The notes under the pieces are model-generated. The model saw only the letters and a program-made list of their open reading frames with translations, made no database searches and had not been told where the DNA came from. Below, one piece after another: positions 57,400 to 64,000 of a stretch of DNA of 64,000 nucleotides. The stretch is from positions 1 to 64,000 of the forward strand of contig CAJTCG010000015.1 of NCBI GenBank assembly GCA_910574635.1, in the 5' to 3' direction. Origin of the DNA: Oscillospiraceae bacterium (lineage in GTDB: Bacteria; Bacillota; Clostridia; Oscillospirales; Oscillospiraceae). Each line of letters opens with the position of its first letter. The stretch's first letter is position 1. The position numbers were made by a program, and so were the translations under genes.

Positions 57400-58407
57400 A
57401 TGAACGCCACGAAAAACGCCGTTTTGAAGTACAGCAGCTACACCGCCGCCCTGACCCGGAGCCTGAAAGGGTCCGAGCGCATCCACTGCAAGACCGACGA
57501 GGAGAACAAGGCCGTTTACGTCTGCAACGGCTATTTCCTGGTCAAGCTGACCCCGATGGAGTACGACGCCCTGGTGCGGCCCATCACCCAGCGCGACGCC
57601 GGGGACTACATCATCAACGCTGACGGCACCACGGCCCCCGGCCCCCTGGACATGGTGAAGGTCCTGACCGACGCGGCCCGCGAGGCCGTCCACGACCTGA
57701 CCCCGGCCCCCTTCATCGTGGCCCCCAGCGACAAGCGCAGCAAGTCCACGCTCTCCCCGTACTACAGCGCAAGCGGCGACTTTGTAGCCGGTTTTAACTC
57801 CGACTATGCCGCGATCATTTCCGGCGACCTCCCCCGCAAGAGCAAGAACCCCATTTCCCCCATGGTGGTATTCAGCGGCGACGAGCCGCAGGCCATGATT
57901 TTGCCCGTCCGCCTGGACGAGACAAAAACCCGCGTTCCCGCCGCCGTCCGCGCCTACTTCACCGACAAGCCCCAGGAACCCGCCGACGAGAAGTTAGCCA
58001 AGGTAAGCAAGGAGCGCGACGACCTGGAGATTTTGGCCCATCAACTGGAGGCCCAGCGCGAAACCGTGGAGCGCGTACACGGCCAGGAGATCACCCGCCT
58101 GCAAAACATCATCGACGCCAAAAATGAGCAGATCGAAGTCCTGACGGAACGCCTGAACGCCCAGCCGGAGGCCCAGCCCCAGGAGGCCGCCGAGGAGAGC
58201 ACGCCGGACCAGACCCCCGCAGACAAGGCCGCCGCCCTGGTGGAGAAGCTGGCCGCCCTGGAGGGTATCACAGCCACGGTAAAGGGCGCACAGACCGCCG
58301 CGCCGGTGGTATGGCTGACCGGCGAGGCCGACGCCCACAAGAACGAGATCGAAGCCATGGGCGGAAAGTGGTCCGCCAAGCGCTCCGCGTGGTACTTCAA
58401 GATTTAA
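57400..58407 (+). CDS. Accessory phage protein 3 with coiled coil
   Basis: 335 residues. Residues 1-200 form an unrecognised globular part (YSSYTAALTRSLKGSERIHC; VAPSDKRSKSTLSPYYSASG). Residues ~200-265 form a coiled coil (LAHQLEAQRETVERVHGQEI). The last ~60 residues end in EIEAMGGKWSAKRSAWYFKI, a motif shared with plasmid and phage accessory proteins and echoed in the 355-residue protein downstream. CAGGAGG precedes the ATG. Confidence 0.7.
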   Translation: MNATKNAVLKYSSYTAALTRSLKGSERIHCKTDEENKAVYVCNGYFLVKLTPMEYDALVRPITQRDAGDYIINADGTTAPGPLDMVKVLTDAAREAVHDLTPAPFIVAPSDKRSKSTLSPYYSASGDFVAGFNSDYAAIISGDLPRKSKNPISPMVVFSGDEPQAMILPVRLDETKTRVPAAVRAYFTDKPQEPADEKLAKVSKERDDLEILAHQLEAQRETVERVHGQEITRLQNIIDAKNEQIEVLTERLNAQPEAQPQEAAEESTPDQTPADKAAALVEKLAALEGITATVKGAQTAAPVVWLTGEADAHKNEIEAMGGKWSAKRSAWYFKI

Positions 58408-58475
58408 CCCGTCTGACGATGGCCCGCCGGTCACGGGCCGAAACGCTCCAGCCCTTGGAGCGTCACGGGAAACCA
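58408..58475 (+). repeat. Type A intergenic repeat, copy 3 of 4
   Basis: 68 bases (one extra T in the loop of the second hairpin), starting right after a TAA. Confidence 0.85.
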
Positions 58476-58525
58476 AAACCCGAAAACAAAAATCAAAGGC
58501 CGCAGGCCGGAAAGGATACCACACC

Positions 58526-59083
58526 ATGACAACGAGCATTAAGCGCGAGGAATACACCTACAAGGGCCGCCGCGTCACTCTGGACACTGCCCAGCTTGCC
58601 CCGCAGACCTACGAAACCATGCTTTTTCGCTCCTCCGACTATACGGAAATCGCCAGCATGACGGCGCAGACGGAGGCCGAAGCCCTGGAGCAGTTCGACA
58701 AAATCCGGTCCGCGCATCCCGCCGACAAGAAGCCCGCCGCCCCCGGACCGCTGACCGGCAAATATGCCCAGCTCCGCGACGATCTCAAAAAGGCGCTGGA
58801 GGCGGGCCGCGCCGCCGAGGACGCCGACCCGGAGGACGGCGGCACCTGCAACCTGGACGCCGCCTCCCTTGCCCTGCCGCGCTGGAACGCCGAGAAGGTG
58901 GAGCGGGCCGCGAAGGAGGCCGGGACCGGCTGCTTTACCTGGAACCTGTTCGGCTCCCGGCGCTATGTGTTCATCCCCAACACGAGAAGCCAGGGCAACG
59001 CCAGGAGCCGCAACGCCGAAGCCATGACCGCTGCGCTCCGCTCCATGGGCTACGACGCCATGGACTATTGCCAGATGGACTAA
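58526..59083 (+). CDS. Accessory phage protein 4 (unrecognised)
   Basis: 185 residues: MTTSIKREEYTYKGRRVTLD, an Ala/Glu-rich middle and a C-terminal ACFTWNLFGSRRYVFIP-like segment. Leader repeat copy 3 supplies the ribosome site. A type B repeat follows its stop. Confidence 0.7.
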   Translation: MTTSIKREEYTYKGRRVTLDTAQLAPQTYETMLFRSSDYTEIASMTAQTEAEALEQFDKIRSAHPADKKPAAPGPLTGKYAQLRDDLKKALEAGRAAEDADPEDGGTCNLDAASLALPRWNAEKVERAAKEAGTGCFTWNLFGSRRYVFIPNTRSQGNARSRNAEAMTAALRSMGYDAMDYCQMD

Positions 59084-59166
59084 CCCGCAAGGCCGACGGC
59101 ATCCGCCGCCGCTGGTGCAAGCCCAGCCGCCCCACCTGGGGCGGGCGCTCATGGGTAGACCACGAA
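59084..59166 (+). repeat. Type B intergenic repeat, copy 1 of 2
   Basis: About 83 bases starting CCCGCAAGGCCGACGGCATC and ending CATGGGTAGACCACGAA. The internal hairpin is CGCCCC/GGGGCG; copy 2 has CGCCGGA/TCCGGCG at the same place, a compensatory change. Confidence 0.85.
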
Positions 59167-59196
59167 GCCCAAAACAAAAAGCAGGAGGCCCACGAA

Positions 59197-59379
59197 ATGA
59201 AACTTTACATCAATGACGCGCCCATGGGGGAGTGCAGGAGCTACGAGCAGATCAGGGAGGCCCCGCACCCCGGCTGGCTGTTCCACATGGAAACCGGGCT
59301 GAATCTCTTTATCCGGTTTGACGAAATCGACCGCTTCATTTCCTGCGGCGATTTGAGAATTACCGAGAAAACCGCATAA
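59197..59379 (+). CDS. Small accessory phage protein 5
   Basis: 60 residues starting MKLYINDAPMGECRSYEQIR. Unrecognised. GCAGGAGG precedes the ATG at 59197; the longer upstream frame runs through the repeat and is not credible. Confidence 0.65.
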   Translation: MKLYINDAPMGECRSYEQIREAPHPGWLFHMETGLNLFIRFDEIDRFISCGDLRITEKTA

Positions 59380-59401
59380 TCACAAAACGGAGGAGCACAA
59401 A

Positions 59402-59572
59402 ATGAATCTGTATTTTGAGGCATTTCTTGGAACGCTGGAGCTGTTCACCGTCACGGAGTACGGCGAAATCCGCACGCTGAACACCTACCTTGACACCCCG
59501 GAAAACCGAGCTGCGCTTGCGTCCATCTATGGAGCCGCCGAAGTCACAAAATGGATACCTGCCACGAAATAA
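59402..59572 (+). CDS. Small accessory phage protein 6
   Basis: 56 residues starting MNLYFEAFLGTLELFTVTEY and ending KWIPATK, behind CGGAGGAGCACAA. It begins 22 bases after the previous stop. Unrecognised; the good ribosome site and protein-like composition support it despite its size. Confidence 0.65.
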   Translation: MNLYFEAFLGTLELFTVTEYGEIRTLNTYLDTPENRAALASIYGAAEVTKWIPATK

Positions 59573-59573
59573 A

Positions 59574-59640
59574 CCCGCCTGACGATGGCCCGACGGTCAC
59601 GGGCCGAAACGCTCCAGTCCTGGAGCGTCGCGGGAAACCA
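59574..59640 (+). repeat. Type A intergenic repeat, copy 4 of 4
   Basis: 67 bases, a few loop changes (GCCCGACGGTCACGGGC; CGCTCCAGTCCTGGAGCG), both stems intact. Starts 1 base after a TAA. Confidence 0.85.
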
Positions 59641-59675
59641 CGAAATCCCCAAAACAAAACGCAGGAGGAAACGCC

Positions 59676-60743
59676 ATGTATTACCCGATAGACGAAGCCA
59701 CGGCCCGCCGCTCCCACGAAATGATGTCCATGTCGGACTACCGGGAGGGCAGCGCAACCGCCGAATACCGCGCCGCCGTGGACAAGGCCGCCGAGCTGGT
59801 GGAGCGCCAGAAACAGAAGGTCAGCCCCTACTATCACGAAAAGCTGGACGCGCTTCTGGACCGCTACGCCCGTCGCCTTGCCCAGTGGACCAACGACCAC
59901 AACCGCAACGGCGCAAGCTGTCCCTCCGTCCTGGTCTGCGGACCGGCCAACTTCCCCACGAAAAAGAAAGCCAGACAGAACGCCCGCGAGGACACCTTGT
60001 GGAAGGAGTACAACGAAATCCAGGGCATTTTGTCCAAGATCAAGAGCGTGGGCACCGGCCCCATCGACCCGGCAGACCCCCACGCCCGCGAGCTTTTGAC
60101 CGACCGGCTCCAACGCCTGCAAGCCACCCTGGAGCGCGGCAAGGCCATGAACGCCCATTTCCGCAAGCACAAAACCATGAAAGGCTTTCAGGACCTCACC
60201 GACGAAACCGCCGCCGAAATGGACAAGGCCATAGCCAACGCTCCAGCGTTTGCCCGGACCCCTTATCCCGACTTCGAGCTTTCCAGCCTGCGCGGCAAGA
60301 TCAAGCGCACGCAAGCCAACCTGGACAAGCTGGCCTCCATCGACGAGCACAAGGACGACGCCGCAAACAATCTGGATTTTGACGGCGGCAGGATTTTCCT
60401 GAACATGGAGGAGAACCGGCTGCAAATCTTTTTCGACGAAATCCCGGACGAGGACGCCCGCGCCGCCCTGAAATCCCATGGCTTCCACTGGTCCCGCCGC
60501 AACGAGGCATGGCAGCGCCAGCTCACCCGGAACGCGATCTATGACGCTAAAAGGATACTTGGCATCACGGACACGAAACGCGCCACCGCCTCCGATCAGG
60601 GCGACGCCGCGCAGGAGGCCGCGCCCCTGGCAACCCCCAGCGCCGAGGACAAAACCGCCGAAATCCGGGCCTCCGAGGCGATCATCCCGGAGGAGGCCGC
60701 CGAGGTCGAGGAGTTCCCCCAGTACGCCATTCCCGGTGCATAA
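59676..60743 (+). CDS. Accessory phage protein 7, DUF3560-like end
   Basis: 355 residues. The middle has paired helices (YARRLAQWTNDHNRNGASCP; LLTDRLQRLQATLERGKAMN). A segment EIPDEDARAALKSHGFHWSR, then RNEAWQRQLTRNA resembles the C-terminal motif of plasmid DUF3560-type proteins and parallels KW-S-KR-AWY in the 335-residue protein. GCAGGAGGAAACGCC precedes the ATG. Role unknown, possibly anti-defence or nucleic-acid binding. Confidence 0.65.
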   Translation: MYYPIDEATARRSHEMMSMSDYREGSATAEYRAAVDKAAELVERQKQKVSPYYHEKLDALLDRYARRLAQWTNDHNRNGASCPSVLVCGPANFPTKKKARQNAREDTLWKEYNEIQGILSKIKSVGTGPIDPADPHARELLTDRLQRLQATLERGKAMNAHFRKHKTMKGFQDLTDETAAEMDKAIANAPAFARTPYPDFELSSLRGKIKRTQANLDKLASIDEHKDDAANNLDFDGGRIFLNMEENRLQIFFDEIPDEDARAALKSHGFHWSRRNEAWQRQLTRNAIYDAKRILGITDTKRATASDQGDAAQEAAPLATPSAEDKTAEIRASEAIIPEEAAEVEEFPQYAIPGA

Positions 60744-60747
60744 CATA

Positions 60748-60833
60748 CCCGCAAGGCCGACGGCATCCCGCCGCCGCTGGTGCAAGCCCAGCCGCCGGAC
60801 AGCTCCGGCGGGCGCTCATGGGTAGACCACGAA
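60748..60833 (+). repeat. Type B intergenic repeat, copy 2 of 2
   Basis: About 86 bases, nearly identical to 59084-59166 except for the stem CGCCGGA/TCCGGCG, which covaries. Starts 4 bases after a TAA. Confidence 0.85.
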
Positions 60834-60860
60834 AACAAAGCCCAAAAGGAGGACCACAAA

Positions 60861-61220
60861 ATGAATTATCACGGCTTCCGCTCCGCGAAGGAGTACGAAA
60901 ACGAGTGCGCCCGCGTGGGCTTTACCACCCGGCGCATCCCCTTCCACAAGGGCAACGAAAAGTATTTTGCCCTTGTCACCAGCCCGCCGAAAACAGCTAC
61001 CAGCGTAGAGGCGTGGACCCTGTTCACCGCCGACGAAACCGCCGCCGTGCTGGACGGCGTTATCAACGGCCTGGACGTGAATTACCCGGGCAAGCTGGCC
61101 GCCCACGGCTACAGCCCGGACATCCCGGAAAGCGCAAGCCCCGCCGCCGCTCCCGCTCCATCCCTGGAGATCGTGGAGGACGGCACCGACTTCCCGCAGT
61201 TTTCACTTTTGCCCATGTAA
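60861..61220 (+). CDS. Accessory phage protein 8 (unrecognised)
   Basis: 119 residues: MNYHGFRSAKEYENECARVG, then WTLFTADETAAVLDGVINGL, and an Ala/Pro-rich tail. AAAGGAGG precedes the ATG at 60861. Last gene under the cassette promoter before a new promoter at 61229. Confidence 0.65.
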   Translation: MNYHGFRSAKEYENECARVGFTTRRIPFHKGNEKYFALVTSPPKTATSVEAWTLFTADETAAVLDGVINGLDVNYPGKLAAHGYSPDIPESASPAAAPAPSLEIVEDGTDFPQFSLLPM

Positions 61221-61228
61221 CAAAACCG

Positions 61229-61257
61229 TTGCGAATTTCACCATGACGCGCTATAAT
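61229..61257 (+). promoter_or_regulatory. Consensus-like promoter
   Basis: TTGCGA (61229-61234), 17-base spacer, perfect TATAAT (61252-61257). It serves the gene at 61281; only about 15 bases of leader remain. Confidence 0.75.
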
Positions 61258-61280
61258 TCCAGTACAAGGAGGCTTTGCCC

Positions 61281-61562
61281 ATGAACGAAAACCCATCCCA
61301 AATCTTCCCGGCGCACCGCCTCGTGGCGGCCTTTGCCGACGGTCAGCGCCTCACCTTCGACGGCTTCACCTACGAACAGGCCCGCGAGGCCATGGAGGCC
61401 GCCCAGGACGAACACGGGGACATTACCTGGTTTGACGGCGTAACCGACGAGCACTACGAAAACGGCGTGTTTCACGCGGCTTTCCCGCCCCCGCCGCATT
61501 TCCCGTTCCCCATCATCGACACCACCGGCGACCCCGACTTTGAGCAGCAAAGCCTTTTGTGA
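61281..61562 (+). CDS. Small phage protein with its own promoter
   Basis: 93 residues: NPSQIFPAHRLVAAFADGQR, then YEQAREAMEAAQDEHGDITW; acidic with a Pro-rich end (PPPPHFPFP). AAGGAGG lies 8 bases before the ATG. Unrecognised. The strong promoter suggests constitutive expression in the lysogen. Confidence 0.65.
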   Translation: MNENPSQIFPAHRLVAAFADGQRLTFDGFTYEQAREAMEAAQDEHGDITWFDGVTDEHYENGVFHAAFPPPPHFPFPIIDTTGDPDFEQQSLL

Positions 61563-61630
61563 TACAGACGGCATTACAAGGCCAGCAAGCCCCACCCTGG
61601 CGACGGCGAGTAAATCCCCGCGCAAAAGCC

Positions 61631-61674
61631 AAAAGCCCTCCAGAGGCCGTGCAAACGGCTCCCGGAGGGCTTTT
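61631..61674. terminator. Bidirectional terminator
   Basis: AAAAGCCCTCC (61631-61641) and GGAGGGCTTTT (61664-61674) with extra pairing inside; A-rich on one side and T-rich on the other. Ends the plus cassette and the minus regulator gene. Nothing else is seen in 61563-61869 except a (CG)n run near 61876. Confidence 0.8.
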
Positions 61675-61869
61675 CTTGTGCCCATTCGCAAATTGTTTTT
61701 CCAGCGGCTTTCTTGGCATCCGGGAAACACCCCGCAATGCGCGAGTTCATTTCTCAGAAAACCCTTTACGTCGTCTGTTGTCACAGCGGCTCCCACAGCC
61801 CCCGGATAGGTCCCAGCAGGGGAGAGAGCGGGCCGTTTTCCAGGCCCACAAAATCGGCCTCGGATACTT

Positions 61870-62352
61870 CTATACGCGCGCGCGCGAAGCACGGCCCAAA
61901 AGCTCCTCCACCATCGGCGTATCCTCCAGCAGCTCCCCCAGCCGGTCAACGGCCTTGTCGTTCCACCTTCTGGCTGTCGCTTCCGGCGTTCCCAAGGAGG
62001 CGGAAATTTTGGCCCAACTGTACCGACGAAAATACTTCATCGACAAAAGCGATTTGTACCGACCGTTCAGCGCGTCCATGCACCCTCGTATGGTGGCTTC
62101 GTCCGCCTGGAGCACCTGCACCTTCACGCCGATCTCCTGAATCCTGGCCCACGTATTCTTTTCGACCATTTTCTCGGCCAGTGCCTCGGTAGGCTTACCC
62201 GGCATGGAGCTATGGCCCACACCGTCATAGGACGTACCACGCAGGCCGTCATACTCGCTTTCCAGCCCCGCCCGCTCTGCGGCAAACTCTCTCCGCATAG
62301 CCGGAATCTCGAAATAATATGCTATTGCCATCTTCACGTCCTTGCGTCGCAT
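61870..62352 (-). CDS. Phage late transcription regulator (ArpU/RinA-like)
   Basis: 160 residues with a C-terminal sigma-region-4-like HTH: CMDALNGRYKSLLSMKYFRR, then SWAKISASLGTPEATARRWN. Phage activators of this kind switch on packaging and structural genes. AAGGAG lies upstream of the ATG (13-base spacing). The position just before the packaging genes, interrupted by the plus cassette, fits. Confidence 0.7.
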   Translation of the reverse strand: MRRKDVKMAIAYYFEIPAMRREFAAERAGLESEYDGLRGTSYDGVGHSSMPGKPTEALAEKMVEKNTWARIQEIGVKVQVLQADEATIRGCMDALNGRYKSLLSMKYFRRYSWAKISASLGTPEATARRWNDKAVDRLGELLEDTPMVEELLGRASRARV

Positions 62353-62378
62353 TGTCCTATGCTCCTTTTCGAAATGAT

Positions 62379-62582
62379 TTACAGGTGGTCCCGCTCGCCC
62401 CGCTCGTACTCGTCCGACCGCTTCTCCGCCTCGTACAGTCGCAGATCAGCGCGGAGTTCTTCACATCGCTCCCGGCGCTTCTCCTGGTCAGCCTCCAGCG
62501 CCTTGCGCCGGATGAAACGCTTCTGCGCGTTCTGCACAATGTTCTTGCCGTAGTAACCCGGCATCGGTTTTTTCCCACTCAT
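62379..62582 (-). CDS. Small basic phage protein
   Basis: 67 residues starting MSGKKPMPGYYGKNIVQNAQ, then a charged helix (RKALEADQEKRRERCEELRA). The ATG at 62582 follows GAAGGAGA; the longer frame is spurious. Unrecognised. Confidence 0.6.
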   Translation of the reverse strand: MSGKKPMPGYYGKNIVQNAQKRFIRRKALEADQEKRRERCEELRADLRLYEAEKRSDEYERGERDHL

Positions 62583-62584
62583 GG

Positions 62585-63166
62585 TCAATTCTCCTTCCAC
62601 GGCCCGCGCCACTCCCGCCGACGCTGGCCGGTTCGTTTCTGCGCGGCCCAGGCGCTTTCCCTGGCCTTGTACTGACGGAAACGGGAGGCGGTGGCCCGCT
62701 CGACCGCCCGCCGCTTCTCCCGCGCCTCTTTTCGGTCCCACACCGTCGGAAGGTCCATCGGCTCGCTGCGCTCCTCGTGCGGCCTCATGATCTCCTCGAA
62801 AAGGCAGGCAAAGTTCTCCATCTGTGTCCTAAGTTCATCCCGCATGATCTGGAGTGCGTTCAGCACAGTAGACACGGCCTCCACCAGCGAAACGCCCGAT
62901 CTTTCCGCAAATACACGGGCCACTTTTACGACCTTTTGCGCTTCTTCCTCCGTTCTGGCCTCTATGCACGCCATCATTTGCGCCATTTCCTCGTCGCCGA
63001 TCTGGCCCAGTTCAACGGAAAATTCACAGTTGTTCAGTATCGGCGCGTCGTCCCTCTGCTGGTCCCCGGCAAGGGTGATCTCTGCAAATCCAGGCTCTAT
63101 CTCCACAGGCTGGCCGTCCGCCATCATGTATAGGCTGAATTTTCTTTCGCTGCTCTCCGGTCCCAT
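62585..63166 (-). CDS. Phage early-region protein (unrecognised)
   Basis: About 193 residues: KFSLYMMADGQPVEIEPGFA, a helical middle (ALQIMRDELRTQMENFACLF) and a very basic C-terminus (RATASRFRQYKARESAWAAQ). ATG at 63166 is preferred for spacing from GAGGGG; a GTG lies two codons earlier. It runs 2 bases from the next gene. Confidence 0.6.
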   Translation of the reverse strand: MGPESSERKFSLYMMADGQPVEIEPGFAEITLAGDQQRDDAPILNNCEFSVELGQIGDEEMAQMMACIEARTEEEAQKVVKVARVFAERSGVSLVEAVSTVLNALQIMRDELRTQMENFACLFEEIMRPHEERSEPMDLPTVWDRKEAREKRRAVERATASRFRQYKARESAWAAQKRTGQRRREWRGPWKEN

Positions 63167-63175
63167 ACGCACCCC

Positions 63176-63982
63176 TCACCCCCGCAGGACAGGGATTGCA
63201 ATAGCCAGCGCCTCGGCATAGTCCGCCCACGGCACCCGGCTTTCTCCCTCCCTTGCAGACATGACCTCGCAGTAGTTATGCAAGGTTTTCATCATCAGGA
63301 CGGCCCACGCAATATCTTTTTCTTCCTGCTTGTCCTCCGCAGGCGATGGAGAGGGCGGTGCGGGGAAATTCACAATTTTCCCGGAGTTCTCCACAGTAGA
63401 CGGCGCAGGCGGGGGAGGCGGTGGTGGCGTGATCTGGCTCTTTGTCGGCTCCTCCCGCACATACACGCCCGGTTTGCACTTCGGCCCATCCGCCGCCGAT
63501 TCTGGCTCGTCCCGCTCCGGCACGGGCGGTTTTGGTGTCCGCAGTTTCTCCCTCCACCGCTTTACATCCTCAATAGACAGTCCGCCCCTCGCTCCATGTC
63601 CGTCCAGCACGTCGTTCTGCTCCTCCTCGGTCATGGTGGACAGCTCATAGGCGACTGAAATAGTGATCTTCCCCGCCTCCAAAAGCGCTTTGAACTCCGG
63701 CAACAGGTGCTTCTCGATGCTGTCATACCGGCCCACCTGGGCAGGCGTGGTCCCCAGCCGCTCCGCAATCAGCTTGCGCGTCTCACCGGGGATTTTCTCA
63801 AACCGGCGCTTTTGCTCCAAAAGCGCACGCAGGCGCGTTGCCTCCTGCACCTTGTCCCAGTCTGTCTTGTCCCGCTGGCCGTTGGTGGTGATAAGCAAGA
63901 TCGCCTCGTCAATGGCCCGCAGTTCGTCGGCCTCGACGTCCGCTCCCGGCTCCTGCTCCACAGGCTCTACCATGCAGGGCAT
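63176..63982 (-). CDS. ParB/KorB-like HTH protein
   Basis: 268 residues. Residues ~55-125 match the ParB/KorB helix-turn-helix (KIPGETRKLIAERLGTTPAQ, then EFKALLEAGKITISVAYELS). The N-terminal ParB nuclease-like domain is not evident in this frame. A Pro-rich linker (about 185-195) precedes a C-terminal helical part. AAGGAGG sits at the very window edge, 11 bases from the ATG, so this may be a complete short ParB-like regulator. Confidence 0.65.
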   Translation of the reverse strand: MPCMVEPVEQEPGADVEADELRAIDEAILLITTNGQRDKTDWDKVQEATRLRALLEQKRRFEKIPGETRKLIAERLGTTPAQVGRYDSIEKHLLPEFKALLEAGKITISVAYELSTMTEEEQNDVLDGHGARGGLSIEDVKRWREKLRTPKPPVPERDEPESAADGPKCKPGVYVREEPTKSQITPPPPPPPAPSTVENSGKIVNFPAPPSPSPAEDKQEEKDIAWAVLMMKTLHNYCEVMSAREGESRVPWADYAEALAIAIPVLRG

Positions 63983-64000
63983 TTTCCGAAATGCCTCCTT

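Noticed and set aside
56821..59640. CRISPR array
   Set aside because: The repeated elements are ~67 bases, 400-1200 bases apart and separated by genes, not by short unique spacers; no cas genes.
61251..61949. 232-codon minus frame near the bidirectional terminator
   Set aside because: It passes through the terminator hairpin and lies antisense to a gene with promoter and ribosome site.

Overview
The window looks like a chromosomal segment from a GC-rich, motile member of the Clostridia, most like the Oscillospiraceae. That placement is an inference from gene families (clostridial mobile-element proteins of the DUF6017, DUF3991 and DUF4314 types, a CsrA-flagellin pair, strong AGGAGG ribosome sites). 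No ribosomal marker is present.

Region 1 (1-5.8 kb) is accessory DNA of an integrative-element type. It holds an amidoligase and its glutamine amidotransferase partner, a small excisionase-like HTH protein, an XRE repressor and two consecutive P-loop GTPases. It ends in a scar zone with a 29-bp piece of a tRNA-Met gene, an inverted repeat, a broken IS3-type orfA and the severed start of a large serine recombinase.

Region 2 (6.2-20.8 kb) is a flagellar island. A small serine recombinase is followed by an intact TnpB-family protein whose three RuvC catalytic acidic positions are all changed. A structured 3' segment (candidate guide RNA), a csrA gene with a C-terminal extension and a flagellin gene follow. 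After the flagellin terminator come glycosyltransferases, a glucose-1-phosphate cytidylyltransferase, a radical SAM protein and two polysaccharide pyruvyl transferase-like proteins, probably for flagellin or surface glycan decoration. A decayed IS110 transposase sits in the middle. The dead TnpB beside csrA and flagellin resembles the RNA-guided repressors (TldR) known beside flagellin genes in enterobacteria. It is the most interesting system in the window.

Region 3 (20.9-24.7 kb) is a decaying integrative-element module on the minus strand. Its conserved proteins carry frameshifts and truncations, and its DUF6017 replication protein loses its N-terminus exactly where the prophage begins.

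Region 4 (24.7-64 kb, running off the right edge) is a large myovirus-type prophage read mostly right to left. Its order is: regulators (62-64 kb); packaging and a lambda-like head (terminase, portal, ClpP-like protease with nested scaffold, decoration protein, capsid protein E); a P2-like contractile tail (sheath, tube, frameshifted chaperone, tape measure, X, D, V, U, W, J, I); a large Ig-domain tail protein; a complete diversity-generating retroelement (variable repeat, Avd, template repeat, reverse transcriptase); and lysis genes. The variable repeat differs from the template only at template adenines, plus one inserted base that frameshifts the target's C-terminus.

Region 5 (55.8-61.6 kb, inside the prophage) is a plus-strand cassette of small accessory proteins behind a divergent, operator-rich promoter controlled by a ribbon-helix-helix protein. 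Its genes are separated by two families of repeated, hairpin-forming intergenic elements, one with compensatory stem changes. Between it and the terminase genes lies a strikingly adenine-poor, repetitive stretch with no convincing gene.
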